From the NCBI GenBank assembly GCA_900540845.1, contig UQHS01000011.1, positions 20,236 to 84,235 on the forward strand: a DNA stretch of 64,000 nucleotides. Reading direction: 5' to 3'. The notes below the pieces were generated by a model, which saw only the letters and a program-made list of their open reading frames with translations, had not been told where the DNA came from and did not search any database. Below, in pieces: positions 46,670-56,044 of the stretch. How positions within the stretch are numbered: position 1 is the stretch's first letter; every line of letters starts with the position of its first letter. Position numbers and translations under genes: made by a program. This DNA is from an uncultured Collinsella sp. (lineage in GTDB: Bacteria > Actinomycetota > Coriobacteriia > Coriobacteriales > Coriobacteriaceae).

Positions 46670-47239
46670 TCAGTTCCTTTCGTGACGGTGGAGTACGTCG
46701 ATAAGCTCGTCCGTCGCTCGATCGAGGTCGTCGTTGACCACGATCTCGTCATAGCGGTCGCGCAAAAGCATCTCGCCTTCCGCGGTGTGCAGGCGCAGCT
46801 CGAGCGACTCGGGGGTCTCAGACCCGCGGCCGAGCAGGCGCTGGCGAAGCACGTCGAGTGACGGAGGCTCGATGAAGATGAGAACGGCGTCTGGGAAACG
46901 CTCCTTTACGGCGAGGGCGCCCTGAACGTCGATCTCGAGGATGAGGGACTGACCGGTGGAGAGGTTGCGGTCGACTTCGCTGGCGAGCGTGCCGTAGCGA
47001 TGGTCGTGCACCTGCGCCCACTCAATGAAATCGCCGGCCTCAACGCGGGCGGAGAAATCGTCGTCGGTCAGGAAGTAGTAATTCACGCCGTCAACCTCAC
47101 CGGCGCGAGGGCTCCGTGTGGTAGCGGAAACCGTCAGGCCCAGGCCGGGCATCTGCTCGCGCACGCGCGCGACCAAAGTGCCCTTCCCTGCGCCTGACGG
47201 CCCGGAAATCACAAAGAGCTTTGGCTCGATGGTGCTCAC
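46670..47239 (-). CDS. gmk: Guanylate kinase
   Basis: 189-residue GMP kinase. The Walker A motif GPSGAGKGT, the GMP-binding segment SATTRSPRAGEVDGVNYYF and EIDVQGAL are intact. The start is GTG 47239, directly after the mihF stop. The order mihF-gmk-rpoZ is an actinobacterial feature. Confidence 0.95.
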   Translation of the reverse strand: MSTIEPKLFVISGPSGAGKGTLVARVREQMPGLGLTVSATTRSPRAGEVDGVNYYFLTDDDFSARVEAGDFIEWAQVHDHRYGTLASEVDRNLSTGQSLILEIDVQGALAVKERFPDAVLIFIEPPSLDVLRQRLLGRGSETPESLELRLHTAEGEMLLRDRYDEIVVNDDLDRATDELIDVLHRHERN

Positions 47240-47548
47240 TTACTTGGTGAGCTGCTCGAGGAGCTGCTCACGCTGACGGACGCCGAGGCCCTGAACGCGA
47301 CGGGTGGCGGAAATGCCCAGCTCGTCCATGATCTTGGCGGCCTTGGCCTTGCCGTAACCAGGGAGGGACTCGATGAGGGTGGAGACCTTCATGCGAGAGG
47401 CGATGGGGTCATCGGAGTTGAGGACGGACTCGAGGGTGGTCTCGCCCTTCTTGATCTTCTCGCGAAGCTCGGCGCGGGCGTGACGGGCGGCAGCGGCCTT
47501 CTCGAGAGCGGCCTTGCGCTGCTCATCGGTGAGCTGAGGAAGCGCCAT
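47240..47548 (-). CDS. mihF: Integration host factor, actinobacterial type (mIHF)
   Basis: 102 residues beginning MALPQLTDEQRKAALEKAA, with a C-terminal helix-two-turn-helix segment LIESLPGYGKAKAAKIMDELGI, as in mIHF, a nucleoid protein of actinobacteria unrelated to the E. coli IHF. The start is ATG 47548 with GGAGG five bases upstream. Its presence beside gmk supports the phylum assignment. Confidence 0.93.
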   Translation of the reverse strand: MALPQLTDEQRKAALEKAAAARHARAELREKIKKGETTLESVLNSDDPIASRMKVSTLIESLPGYGKAKAAKIMDELGISATRRVQGLGVRQREQLLEQLTK

Positions 47549-47706
47549 GTGAACCTCCAAATACTAGGTTTGTTCTTACAGGGTTCGAGCTGCAATACGT
47601 ATGTTTACGTGCATGTTTGAACCGTCAACGGCTTCATAGGGTAGTTCAAGCAATCGCAAAATGCAAGGTATGCGGCAAAACTGGCGGAAAAATGCCTGTT
47701 TAATGC

Positions 47707-47746
47707 GTATGTGCCCGCAATATTCACAGGTAGAACGGGCACATAC
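47707..47746 (-). terminator. Hairpin after pyrF
   Basis: GTATGTGCCCG (47707-47717) and CGGGCACATAC (47736-47746) are perfect complements. It lies two bases after the pyrF stop. No strong T-run follows on the minus strand, so termination is inferred from position. Confidence 0.5.
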
Positions 47747-47748
47747 GG

Positions 47749-48474
47749 CTACTTCACGCTATCTACAAGCTCTTGGACGATCGACTCGAACGCCTGGACG
47801 GGGTCGTCGGCGCCCGTGATCGGACGGCCAACGACGATGTGGCTCGCCCCGCGCTCAATCGCCTGGGAGGGCGTGGCAACGCGAGACTGGTCGCCGAGGT
47901 CGGCGCCGGCGGGTCGCACGCCGGGGGTGACGATGAGGGCGTCGGGGCCGAGCAGCGTGCGCATGACCTCGGCCTCCATGGGAGAGCACACGACGCCGTC
48001 GATGCCGTTGTTTTGGGCGAGCTTGGCCAGGCGGGCGGCCTCGTCGGCGACGGGGGCCTCCACGCCGATCTCGGAAAGGGCATCCTGGTTCATGCTCGTG
48101 AGGACCGTGATGGCCACGAGCTTAGGACGACTGCCGCGGATCTCGGATGCCGCCTCGGCGCCCTCACGGCATGCGGCCAGCATCGCGCCCGACCCCAAGC
48201 CGTGAACCGAGAGCAGGTTCGCGCCGGCGAGCGCCGCCGAGCGTGCCGCACCGCGCACCTGGTGCGGGATGTCGTGGAACTTGAGGTCGAGAAAGACCTT
48301 GAAGCCCCGCTCGTTGAATTCGCGGACGATCTGGGGACCCTCGGCGTAAAAGAGTGTCATGCCGACCTTGAGCCACTTGGCGTAGCCGGACAACGCATCG
48401 GCGAGCTCGAGCGCGCGGGTACGGTCGCAGTCGATGGCGACGATGACGCGATCGCGGGCATCTGCATCTAGCAT
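47749..48474 (-). CDS. pyrF: Orotidine 5'-phosphate decarboxylase
   Basis: 241-residue OMP decarboxylase, the last step to UMP. The catalytic segment DLKFHDIPHQV (D-x-K-x-x-D-I) and the phosphate loop VTPGVRPAGADLGDQ are intact. It overlaps the pyrD stop by seven bases and is the last gene of the pyr operon. Confidence 0.95.
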   Translation of the reverse strand: MLDADARDRVIVAIDCDRTRALELADALSGYAKWLKVGMTLFYAEGPQIVREFNERGFKVFLDLKFHDIPHQVRGAARSAALAGANLLSVHGLGSGAMLAACREGAEAASEIRGSRPKLVAITVLTSMNQDALSEIGVEAPVADEAARLAKLAQNNGIDGVVCSPMEAEVMRTLLGPDALIVTPGVRPAGADLGDQSRVATPSQAIERGASHIVVGRPITGADDPVQAFESIVQELVDSVK

Positions 48475-49391
48475 TCGAAGGCTCCGATCAACTCGTTGAT
48501 GTCACGCACGCCCTGGCTATCCGCCCACTGCTCGAGCTCGCGGAGGATGCGCACGGAAGCGTCGGGCTCGACGAAGCTCGCCACGCCCACAGACACGCAG
48601 CAGGCGCCGGCGAGAATGAACTCAGCCGCGTCCTCACCCGTCATCACGCCGCCCACGCCGCAGATGGGAATATCGACCGCGTTGGCGGCCTCCCACACCA
48701 TGCGGACGGCGATGGGGTGCAGCAGGGGGCCCGACAGGCCTCCCGTGGGCTTGGACAGCTTGGAACGGCGCGTGCGCACGTCGATGGACATGCCAGGGAT
48801 GGAGTTGATGACCGTGAGGCCGTCGGCACCCTCGGCCTCGAGCGCGCGGGCGATCTCGGGGATGCGCACGGGCGCCATCTTGACGAACAGGGGCCTATCG
48901 GTCACCTTGCGGCATGCGCGCATGACCTCTGCGGCGCCATCCGGGGTGGAACCGCACGCAGCGCCACCCGCAGCGATGTTGGGGCAGCTCACGTTAATCT
49001 CGAAGCCGGCGGCCCAGGGGCACAGCTCGCAAAACATCTCGAGGGCGCGGACGTACTCCTCGGTGGAGTGACCGGCGACCTGGCAGATGACCTGCGTCCC
49101 CTTGTCCGTCAGATCGGAAAGCCACGGACCGTAGTTGGAAGCGAAGGCCGCGACACCGGGGTTTTGCAGGCCGACGGAATTCATCATGCCACCGCGGACC
49201 TCGGTCATGCGCGGGGCGGGGTTACCGGGCCAGGGCTCGGCGGCGCATCCCTTGGTGGTGATGGCACCGAGCTGGCTCACGTCCATGAGCTCGGAGAACT
49301 GCCACCCCTGGCCAAAGGTGCCAGACGCGGTGTTGATGGGGTTCTTCATCTGCACGCCGCCGAAATTGACGGCCATGTTCACCTGGCTCAC
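48468..49391 (-). CDS. pyrD: Dihydroorotate dehydrogenase, catalytic subunit (class 1B)
   Basis: 307-residue FMN-containing DHODH. The catalytic cysteine is in INVSCPN. The class 1B, NAD-linked form needs PyrK, whose gene is directly upstream. Start is GTG 49391, overlapping the pyrK TGA stop, so the two subunits are translated in step. Confidence 0.94.
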   Translation of the reverse strand: MSQVNMAVNFGGVQMKNPINTASGTFGQGWQFSELMDVSQLGAITTKGCAAEPWPGNPAPRMTEVRGGMMNSVGLQNPGVAAFASNYGPWLSDLTDKGTQVICQVAGHSTEEYVRALEMFCELCPWAAGFEINVSCPNIAAGGAACGSTPDGAAEVMRACRKVTDRPLFVKMAPVRIPEIARALEAEGADGLTVINSIPGMSIDVRTRRSKLSKPTGGLSGPLLHPIAVRMVWEAANAVDIPICGVGGVMTGEDAAEFILAGACCVSVGVASFVEPDASVRILRELEQWADSQGVRDINELIGAFEC

Positions 49392-50182
49392 CAGACCACC
49401 ACCTTGGAAGCATCAAAGACCGGACCGCACATGCAGGCGCCCTGCATGCCGTCGGTCGTCTCGACGTTGCACGTGCTGCATGCGCCGAAGCCGCAGCTCA
49501 TCATGCGCTCGACGGAAGCCTCGCAGTACACGCCGGCGCTCGCCGCGGCGTCGGCCACCTTGCTCATCATGATGCCGGGGCCGCACGTGGCAACGTAGTC
49601 GTAGCCGCCCGCCGCAAGCAGCTCGGCGGCGGGATCGGTGCAGAATCCGCAGACGCCCGCGGAGCCGTCGTCGGTGGCGACGCGAACCTCGCCGGCACCG
49701 AGCGCCTCGAAATCCTCGACGCCGACGAGCTTATCCGAGCTCGCGGCGCCCACGCAGGCGTCGACGGCGATACCCGCCTGGGCGAGCTCGCGCGCGAGGC
49801 AGAGCACGGGCGGAACGCCGATGCCGCCGCCCACGACGAGCACGCGGCGGGCGCCCTCGGGCACGCGCCAACCATGCCCGCCAGGGCCAAGCAGGTCGCT
49901 GGTGAAGCCACGCGTCCACTCGGACATGCGACGTGTGCCGTTACCCACGACAGCGTACCAGATCTCGACGGTGCCGGCCTGCGGGTCGGCCGAAACGTAG
50001 CTCAAAGGAATGCGCAGCAGCTCGCTGGCGTCTCCGGGGACGCGGATGTTGACGAACTGGCCGGGTTTGAGCGCAGATGCAAGACGAGGCGCCAAAATGA
50101 CGAGCGAGAAGATGCCATCGGCGATCTTCTCGTTCGATATAACCTCAAAGTCGTGCATGCGCGCAGGTGAAGGACTCGGCAT
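49388..50182 (-). CDS. pyrK: Dihydroorotate dehydrogenase electron transfer subunit
   Basis: 264 residues: an FAD-binding ferredoxin-reductase domain (LRIPLSYVSA), an NAD-binding domain (VVGGGIGVPPVLCLA) and a C-terminal 2Fe-2S site (CGFGACSTCNV ... GACMCGPVF). Transfers electrons from PyrD to NAD. ATG 50182 was chosen over upstream starts, which read through a hairpin; GGAG is upstream. It is followed immediately by pyrD. Confidence 0.93.
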   Translation of the reverse strand: MPSPSPARMHDFEVISNEKIADGIFSLVILAPRLASALKPGQFVNIRVPGDASELLRIPLSYVSADPQAGTVEIWYAVVGNGTRRMSEWTRGFTSDLLGPGGHGWRVPEGARRVLVVGGGIGVPPVLCLARELAQAGIAVDACVGAASSDKLVGVEDFEALGAGEVRVATDDGSAGVCGFCTDPAAELLAAGGYDYVATCGPGIMMSKVADAAASAGVYCEASVERMMSCGFGACSTCNVETTDGMQGACMCGPVFDASKVVVW

Positions 50183-50225
50183 ATAAGCTCCCCTCCCCAT
50201 GCGGTGCATGGTCCTCATATACACA

Positions 50226-50254
50226 CGGTCCCGCAGCGGGCAACTGCGGGACCG
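50226..50254. other. Strong hairpin between pyrC and pyrK
   Basis: CGGTCCCGCAG (50226-50236) and CTGCGGGACCG (50244-50254) are perfect complements with a seven-base loop. There is no T-run after it. It may stabilise or process the operon mRNA, or attenuate the distal genes. Confidence 0.6.
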
Positions 50255-50275
50255 CGCTACTCAGATACAGGTATC

Positions 50276-51565
50276 TTAGCAAACAACGCCGTTGGCGAGC
50301 GTACGCTTGCCGCCGACGAAGACGTCGGTCGCGCGGCCGGAAAGCTCGACACCCTTGAAGCCGGAGTTCTTGGCGTGGCTGACGAAGTCGTCCTCGGACA
50401 CGGTCCACGTCGCGTCGGCGTCAAAGACGGTAAGGTCGGCAACGGAGCCCGCCTCGAGCTTGACCTGCTCGAGTCCGAGAATCTTGCGGGGCTCGATGGC
50501 CATGAGCTCGACCATGCGGCCGAAGGTGATCTTGCCGGTCTTGACCAAGTTGGTGATCACGAGGCCGAGGGCGGTCTCGAGGCCGATCATGCCAAACGGA
50601 GCCAGCTCGAACTCACGGGACTTCTCCCAATCGGAGTGCGGGGCGTGGTCGGTGGCGATGGTATCGACGGTGCCATCGATAACGCCGGCGATGAGGGCCT
50701 CGGCATCCGCCGCGGTGCGCAGCGGCGGGTTGACCTTGAAGCAGGTGTTGTAGGTGCCGTCGAGGGCATCCTCGGTGAGGAAGAGATGGTGCGGGGTCGC
50801 CTCGCAGGTCACGGGCAGGCCCTTGGCCTTGGCGGCACGCACCATCTCCAGGCCGCGGGCGGTAGAGATGTGCTGGATGTGCAGCTTGGCACCGGTGAGC
50901 TCGGCGATCATGATGTCGCGCATGATCTGGAGCTCCTCGCCCTCGGCGGGCCAGCCGAGCAGGCCCAGGCGGGTGGAGACGGCGCCCTCGTTGATCTGGC
51001 CATCGCCGACAAGGTCGTCGTCCTGGCAGTGGCTCATGAAAACCTTGCCGAACATCTGACCGTAGTCCATGGCGCGGCGCAGCATGCCGGCACCCTGGAC
51101 GCCGTGGCCATCATCGGTGAACGCGACACAGCCGTGCTCGACCATGTTGCCCATCTCGGAGATGATCTCGCCCTTGAGGCCCTTAGTCATGGCGCCGGAA
51201 GGATACACGCGGCAGTGGCCCTTGGCCGCGGCGACGGACTTGACATACTCGACGACCACGCCGTTGTCGGTGACCGGGTTGGTGTTGGGCATGGAGCACA
51301 CACCGGTGAAGCCGCCCTTGGCGGCAGCCGCGGTCTCGGACTCGATGTCGCCCTTGGCCTCGAACCCGGGCTCGCGCAGGTGGACATGCATGTCCACGAG
51401 GCCGGGGACGAGATACTTGCCGGTGAGGTCGATGACCTCGGCACCCTCGCAAGCGAGGTTTGCACCCACAGCGGCGATCTTGTCGCCCTCAACGAGGACG
51501 TCAACACATCCGTCGAGCTCGACAGCCGGGTCGACGACGTGAGCGTTCTTAAGAAGCAAGGCCAT
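50276..51565 (-). CDS. pyrC: Dihydroorotase
   Basis: 429-residue class I dihydroorotase. The metal motif is DMHVHLREPG; further ligands include IQHIS, and DHAPH near the end. It forms dihydroorotate from carbamoyl aspartate. Start ATG 51565 has GGAGG eight bases upstream. It overlaps the pyrB 3' end by 17 bases. Confidence 0.95.
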   Translation of the reverse strand: MALLLKNAHVVDPAVELDGCVDVLVEGDKIAAVGANLACEGAEVIDLTGKYLVPGLVDMHVHLREPGFEAKGDIESETAAAAKGGFTGVCSMPNTNPVTDNGVVVEYVKSVAAAKGHCRVYPSGAMTKGLKGEIISEMGNMVEHGCVAFTDDGHGVQGAGMLRRAMDYGQMFGKVFMSHCQDDDLVGDGQINEGAVSTRLGLLGWPAEGEELQIMRDIMIAELTGAKLHIQHISTARGLEMVRAAKAKGLPVTCEATPHHLFLTEDALDGTYNTCFKVNPPLRTAADAEALIAGVIDGTVDTIATDHAPHSDWEKSREFELAPFGMIGLETALGLVITNLVKTGKITFGRMVELMAIEPRKILGLEQVKLEAGSVADLTVFDADATWTVSEDDFVSHAKNSGFKGVELSGRATDVFVGGKRTLANGVVC

Positions 51566-52493
51566 TATCGGCACCTCCAAGCAGCAGATACAGGGCAGCC
51601 ATGCGCACGCAGATACCGGCGTACACCTGGTCGAGGATGACGGAGCGCTCCGGGTGATCGGGCATGTAGGAGTCGAACTCCACGCCACGGTTGATCGGGC
51701 CGGGGTGGCACACGATCGCGTTGGGCCTCATGAGGCGCTCACGGGCCTGGGTGAGGCCGTAGAGCTGGTGGTACTCGCGCTCGCTCGGGAACGGGGCACC
51801 CTCAAGGCGCTCACGCTGGATGCGCAGCATGTAGACGACGTCGAGGTCGGGCAGGACGTCGTCGAGGCAGTTGGAGACATGGTCGGCGCCGAGCACGTCG
51901 GGGCGGGCCGGCATGAGGGTGTTGGGGCCCACAGCGGTGACCTCGGCGCCCATGATCTTGAGCGCGGGAATAAGTGAGCCGCACACGCGGGAGTGGCCGA
52001 TGTCGCCAACGACGCCGACCTTGAGGCCGTCGAAGCTCCCCTTGTGCTCCCAGATGGAGTACAGGTCGAGCAGGGCCTGGGTGGGATGGCCGTGCTTGCC
52101 GTCACCGGCGTCGATGACGACGGCGGGGCTGGCCTGGCTGACGATGTAGGGGGCGCCGGCGTGCTTATCGCGGACGACGATGCAGTCGATCTTGTAGGCG
52201 TCGAGCGTCATGACGGTGTCGATGAGGCTCTCGCCCTTCACCGTGGAGGTGGAGGAGCCGCCGAAGTTGAGGGTGTCGGCGGAGAGGCGCTTCTCGGCGA
52301 GCTCGAACGAGCTGCGCGTGCGCGTGGAGGGCTCGTTGAACATGTTGACGATGGTCTTGCCCTTGAGGGTGGGGACCTTCTTGATGGTGCGCTCGTTGAC
52401 CTCGGAGAACGCCTTGGCGGTCTGGAGGATCGTCATGAGCTCGGTATCGGAGTACTCGGAGATGTCGATGAGGTGCTTATGGTTGTTGAACAC
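51549..52493 (-). CDS. pyrB: Aspartate carbamoyltransferase catalytic subunit
   Basis: 314-residue ATCase. The carbamoyl-phosphate motif is STRTRSSFE; HGHPTQALLDL and the late HPGPINRGVE are family motifs. No pyrI regulatory subunit is seen, as in Gram-positive operons controlled by PyrR. The start is GTG 52493, three bases after the pyrR stop. Confidence 0.95.
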   Translation of the reverse strand: MFNNHKHLIDISEYSDTELMTILQTAKAFSEVNERTIKKVPTLKGKTIVNMFNEPSTRTRSSFELAEKRLSADTLNFGGSSTSTVKGESLIDTVMTLDAYKIDCIVVRDKHAGAPYIVSQASPAVVIDAGDGKHGHPTQALLDLYSIWEHKGSFDGLKVGVVGDIGHSRVCGSLIPALKIMGAEVTAVGPNTLMPARPDVLGADHVSNCLDDVLPDLDVVYMLRIQRERLEGAPFPSEREYHQLYGLTQARERLMRPNAIVCHPGPINRGVEFDSYMPDHPERSVILDQVYAGICVRMAALYLLLGGADNGLAS

Positions 52494-52496
52494 GGA

Positions 52497-53075
52497 TTAC
52501 TCGCCTCCCAGCGGCGCGGAGCCTACGTGGCCACCCGGCGCGACGTCGAAGATCTCGACGGTGGAACGGCCGTCGACCTCCTCAAGATACAGACGGACGT
52601 TCTCCTCGTGCGAGGAGGGGACGTTCTTGCCCACGAAATCGGGGCAGATGGGCAGCTCGCGATGACCGCGGTCGACGAGCACGGCGAGCTCGACGCGGCT
52701 GGGGCGACCCAGGTCCATGATCGCATCGAGGGCGGCGCGGATGGTGCGACCGGTGTAGAGGATGTCATCGACGAGCACGATGCGCTTGGCGTCCATGTTG
52801 AACGGGATATTCGTGGCGTGGACCGCGGGCGCGAAGTTGGTGAGGTAATCGTCGCGGTAGAAGCTGATGTCGAGGCTACCCAGCGGCACGCGCACCCCCT
52901 CGATACGCTCAATCTCGTCCACGAGCTTCTTTGCGAGCAAATCGCCGCGGGTCACGATGCCCACGAGCGCGAGGTTCTCAACGCCCTCGTTCTTCTCGAC
53001 GATCTCATGCGCAATACGGGTGATGGCGCGGCTGATCGCGGTCCCGTCCATAATGACGGCCTTAGGTGAAGACAT
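52497..53075 (-). CDS. pyrR: Bifunctional pyr operon regulator / uracil phosphoribosyltransferase PyrR
   Basis: 192 residues. The PRPP loop is VLVDDILYTGRTIRAA. It begins the operon, as in Bacillus, where PyrR binds pyr mRNA at high UMP and causes termination. ATG 53075 has AAGGAG ten bases upstream. In-frame codons further upstream belong to the leader. Regulation by the leader at 53126-53201 is proposed separately. Confidence 0.94.
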   Translation of the reverse strand: MSSPKAVIMDGTAISRAITRIAHEIVEKNEGVENLALVGIVTRGDLLAKKLVDEIERIEGVRVPLGSLDISFYRDDYLTNFAPAVHATNIPFNMDAKRIVLVDDILYTGRTIRAALDAIMDLGRPSRVELAVLVDRGHRELPICPDFVGKNVPSSHEENVRLYLEEVDGRSTVEIFDVAPGGHVGSAPLGGE

Positions 53076-53125
53076 GCTCAACGAACTCCTTCCTAACACT
53101 CTTGGCCAACGCGGGCGCGCGGGCC

Positions 53126-53201
53126 AAAAAAATAATGCCCGACCGCTTGAGCGCGCGAGCATCACAGGAAGGCGTGTATGCGGGATGCAGGGGCATCCTG
53201 C
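53126..53201 (-). promoter_or_regulatory. Candidate attenuator in the pyrR leader
   Basis: On the minus strand TGCCC (53191-53195 region) can pair with GGGCA (53136-53140), which is followed at once by TTATTTTTTT (53135-53126). TGCCC is also part of a smaller hairpin, GCAGG-ATGCC-CCTGC (53187-53201). Two exclusive hairpins followed by a U-run is the layout of a PyrR attenuator. I do not see an exact PyrR-binding-loop consensus. Confidence 0.45.
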
Positions 53202-53247
53202 TTGATAGTCCTTGTGGTATCTCGTACGCACTTAAAGGTCATGGCAT

Positions 53248-53253
53248 ATTGTA
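53248..53253 (-). promoter_or_regulatory. TACAAT, possible -10 box of the pyr operon
   Basis: On the minus strand TACAAT lies about 170 bases before the pyrR start, upstream of the attenuator. No -35 match is evident. The rest of the gene-free stretch 53202-53407 shows nothing that I can name. Confidence 0.3.
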
Positions 53254-53407
53254 CACGGATGGCGGCAGGTTGGCGTGATGAATCTGAGTTCTTCGCGAAT
53301 GCCCACGGGCGCGGGGTGCCGGGATGAGGTCGCAGCCGCTTATGGTCGCGTTGACTGTCTGCCGGAAGCCAGCGGCGCAATGCCACTCGTACCGAGTCTT
53401 TTCGCCC

Positions 53408-53982
53408 CTATTCCCTGCCCGCGCACACGATGGTCCACCGCGAGGGCACCGACTCATCGTTTACGCAACCGGCGCAGTGGCAGCGAGCGCAGGTGCGCCG
53501 TGCGCGGGGAGCACCGCTCACCGATGGCGGGACGTCGCCCGCGCTACGGCCCTCCATCTGCACGATAACCATGTCGGCGATCTGACGCATGCCCAGCGAA
53601 GAAGGATAGCAGCCGACTTCGGGAATCTCGCCTGTGGCGCCCACGAGCGCACGAACACGCTCATCGCTGTTGCCCGCCGGAAAACCAAAGCCCTCCACCA
53701 CGGATCCAGAGAACGAGGCATTCGCCACGAGATGGCCCTGAAAGTGGTCCACGACCCTTCCCCACCATGTTTCATGGACGTGCACGACGCCCGGAACGCT
53801 CACCTGCCCTCATAATGGACGCGCCAGCCTTTAGGAATGTAGACCTGCAACGTGCTGATTGAATCTCCGAAGATGGAAAAGCCGCTCCCGCAGGCAGGAG
53901 TGACCGAGCAGGCACACGGCACTTGATCCGAGCGCTCGAGGTTCGCCGTGTTCGCGAACAGCGGTTCTTCACAGGCGTCCAT
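53408..53982 (-). pseudogene. Decayed SGNH/GDSL hydrolase gene
   Basis: An initial frame from ATG 53982 (AAGGGG upstream) reads to a stop at 53800 and contains FSIFGDSISTLQVYIPKGW, the GDS block I of SGNH hydrolases. A one-base frameshift near 53803 moves into a second frame that starts HETWWGRVVDHFQGHLVANASFSGS and continues FPAGNSDERVRAL, the next segments of the same family. After GEIPEV the match ends and the GTND block and later catalytic residues are missing. So a frameshift and a 3' loss are both present, which is a clear pseudogene. Confidence 0.8.
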
Positions 53983-54111
53983 GCATTTCCCCTTCTGATT
54001 TAGACTCGATGCGGGAGCCCCATGTGCACAGGTAAACCAATCTTCCCACGGCGTGATTCAAGTGAGCTGAGCGTCTCGATAAGCGGTCGCAAAATTTTTT
54101 TTAATTTATGC

Positions 54112-54139
54112 TTGCATCGAACAAATCGTTCCGTATAAT
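54112..54139 (+). promoter_or_regulatory. Promoter of tRNA-Asn
   Basis: TTGCAT (54112-54117) and TATAAT (54134-54139) are 16 bases apart. An AT-rich tract lies just upstream (from 54091), like an UP element. The tRNA begins 46 bases after the -10 box. Confidence 0.7.
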
Positions 54140-54185
54140 AAACTTCGTTGCTTAAGAGCGCAGAGCAAACAAGCAGCTTGACAAT

Positions 54186-54260
54186 TCCTCGATAGCTCAA
54201 TGGTAGAGCCCGCGGCTGTTAACCGCGTTGTTGTAGGTTCGAGTCCTACTCGAGGAGCCA
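54186..54260 (+). tRNA. tRNA-Asn (anticodon GTT)
   Basis: 75-base tRNA. The acceptor TCCTCGA pairs with TCGAGGA, the anticodon loop is CTGTTAA within a GCGG/CCGC stem, the T loop is GTTCGAGTC, and CCA is encoded. It has a promoter and terminator of its own, so it is a single-gene unit. Confidence 0.96.
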
Positions 54261-54268
54261 GAACTTTC

Positions 54269-54297
54269 AGACCCGCTTCGGCGGGTCTTTTTGTTTT
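54269..54297 (+). terminator. Rho-independent terminator of tRNA-Asn
   Basis: AGACCCGC, a TTCG loop and GCGGGTCT are followed by TTTTGTTTT, nine bases after the tRNA. Confidence 0.92.
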
Positions 54298-54404
54298 CAA
54301 ACACCCTTCGCACAACGCCACCGCAGCATCTCCCCCACCCCTACTTAAAACCCGATTCAACCTACCTCGATTTGCTTACCCCGATTAAACTTGCCCCGTT
54401 ATGC

Positions 54405-54461
54405 CGAGTGAGCGCTTTTCCAATGTTTGGACACCCGAAACGAAGGAAAAGCGCTCACTCG
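54405..54461. repeat. Hairpin with perfect 17-bp arms downstream of rpoD
   Basis: CGAGTGAGCGCTTTTCC (54405-54421) pairs with 54445-54461. The 23-base spacer is AATGTTTGGACACCCG followed by AAACGAA. It is in the 54298-54619 gap between the tRNA and rpoD. The rest of that gap is coding-like in no frame that I can support. Confidence 0.75.
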
Positions 54462-54562
54462 AAAAAGGGAGGATCACAAGGGGCTGGCGAGGGGACAAGA
54501 GAGGGCGACAAGGGGGACGTACAAGAGGCCCATGGGGACTTATTATGCCTGCATGCAAATGC

Positions 54563-54597
54563 CCCTTGCGAGCACGTGGAGCTCGCAAGGGGCACAT
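54563..54597 (-). terminator. Terminator hairpin of rpoD
   Basis: TGCCCCTTGCGAGC and AGCTCGCAAGGGGCA are near-perfect complements around a short loop, 23 bases after the rpoD stop. The tail on the minus strand is only mildly T-rich. Confidence 0.6.
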
Positions 54598-54619
54598 GTC
54601 GATATATGGGAGCCGGAGC

Positions 54620-55960
<1,341 letters not shown>

Positions 55961-56044
55961 AGATGCTCCCTTCTTAGCACATAGGATTCATTACTTTACC
56001 ACGGTTCTATACCCAATTGGAGTGACAAATTGCACACCGAGGGC

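Noticed and set aside
44072..46861. 929-codon open frame on the plus strand opposite comEA, thiI and rpoZ
   Set aside because: It spans several well-supported minus-strand genes and shows no protein family features.
53239..53457. 72-codon minus-strand frame downstream of the SGNH pseudogene
   Set aside because: No ribosome site and no similarity to the missing SGNH C-terminus; it overlaps the pyr leader.
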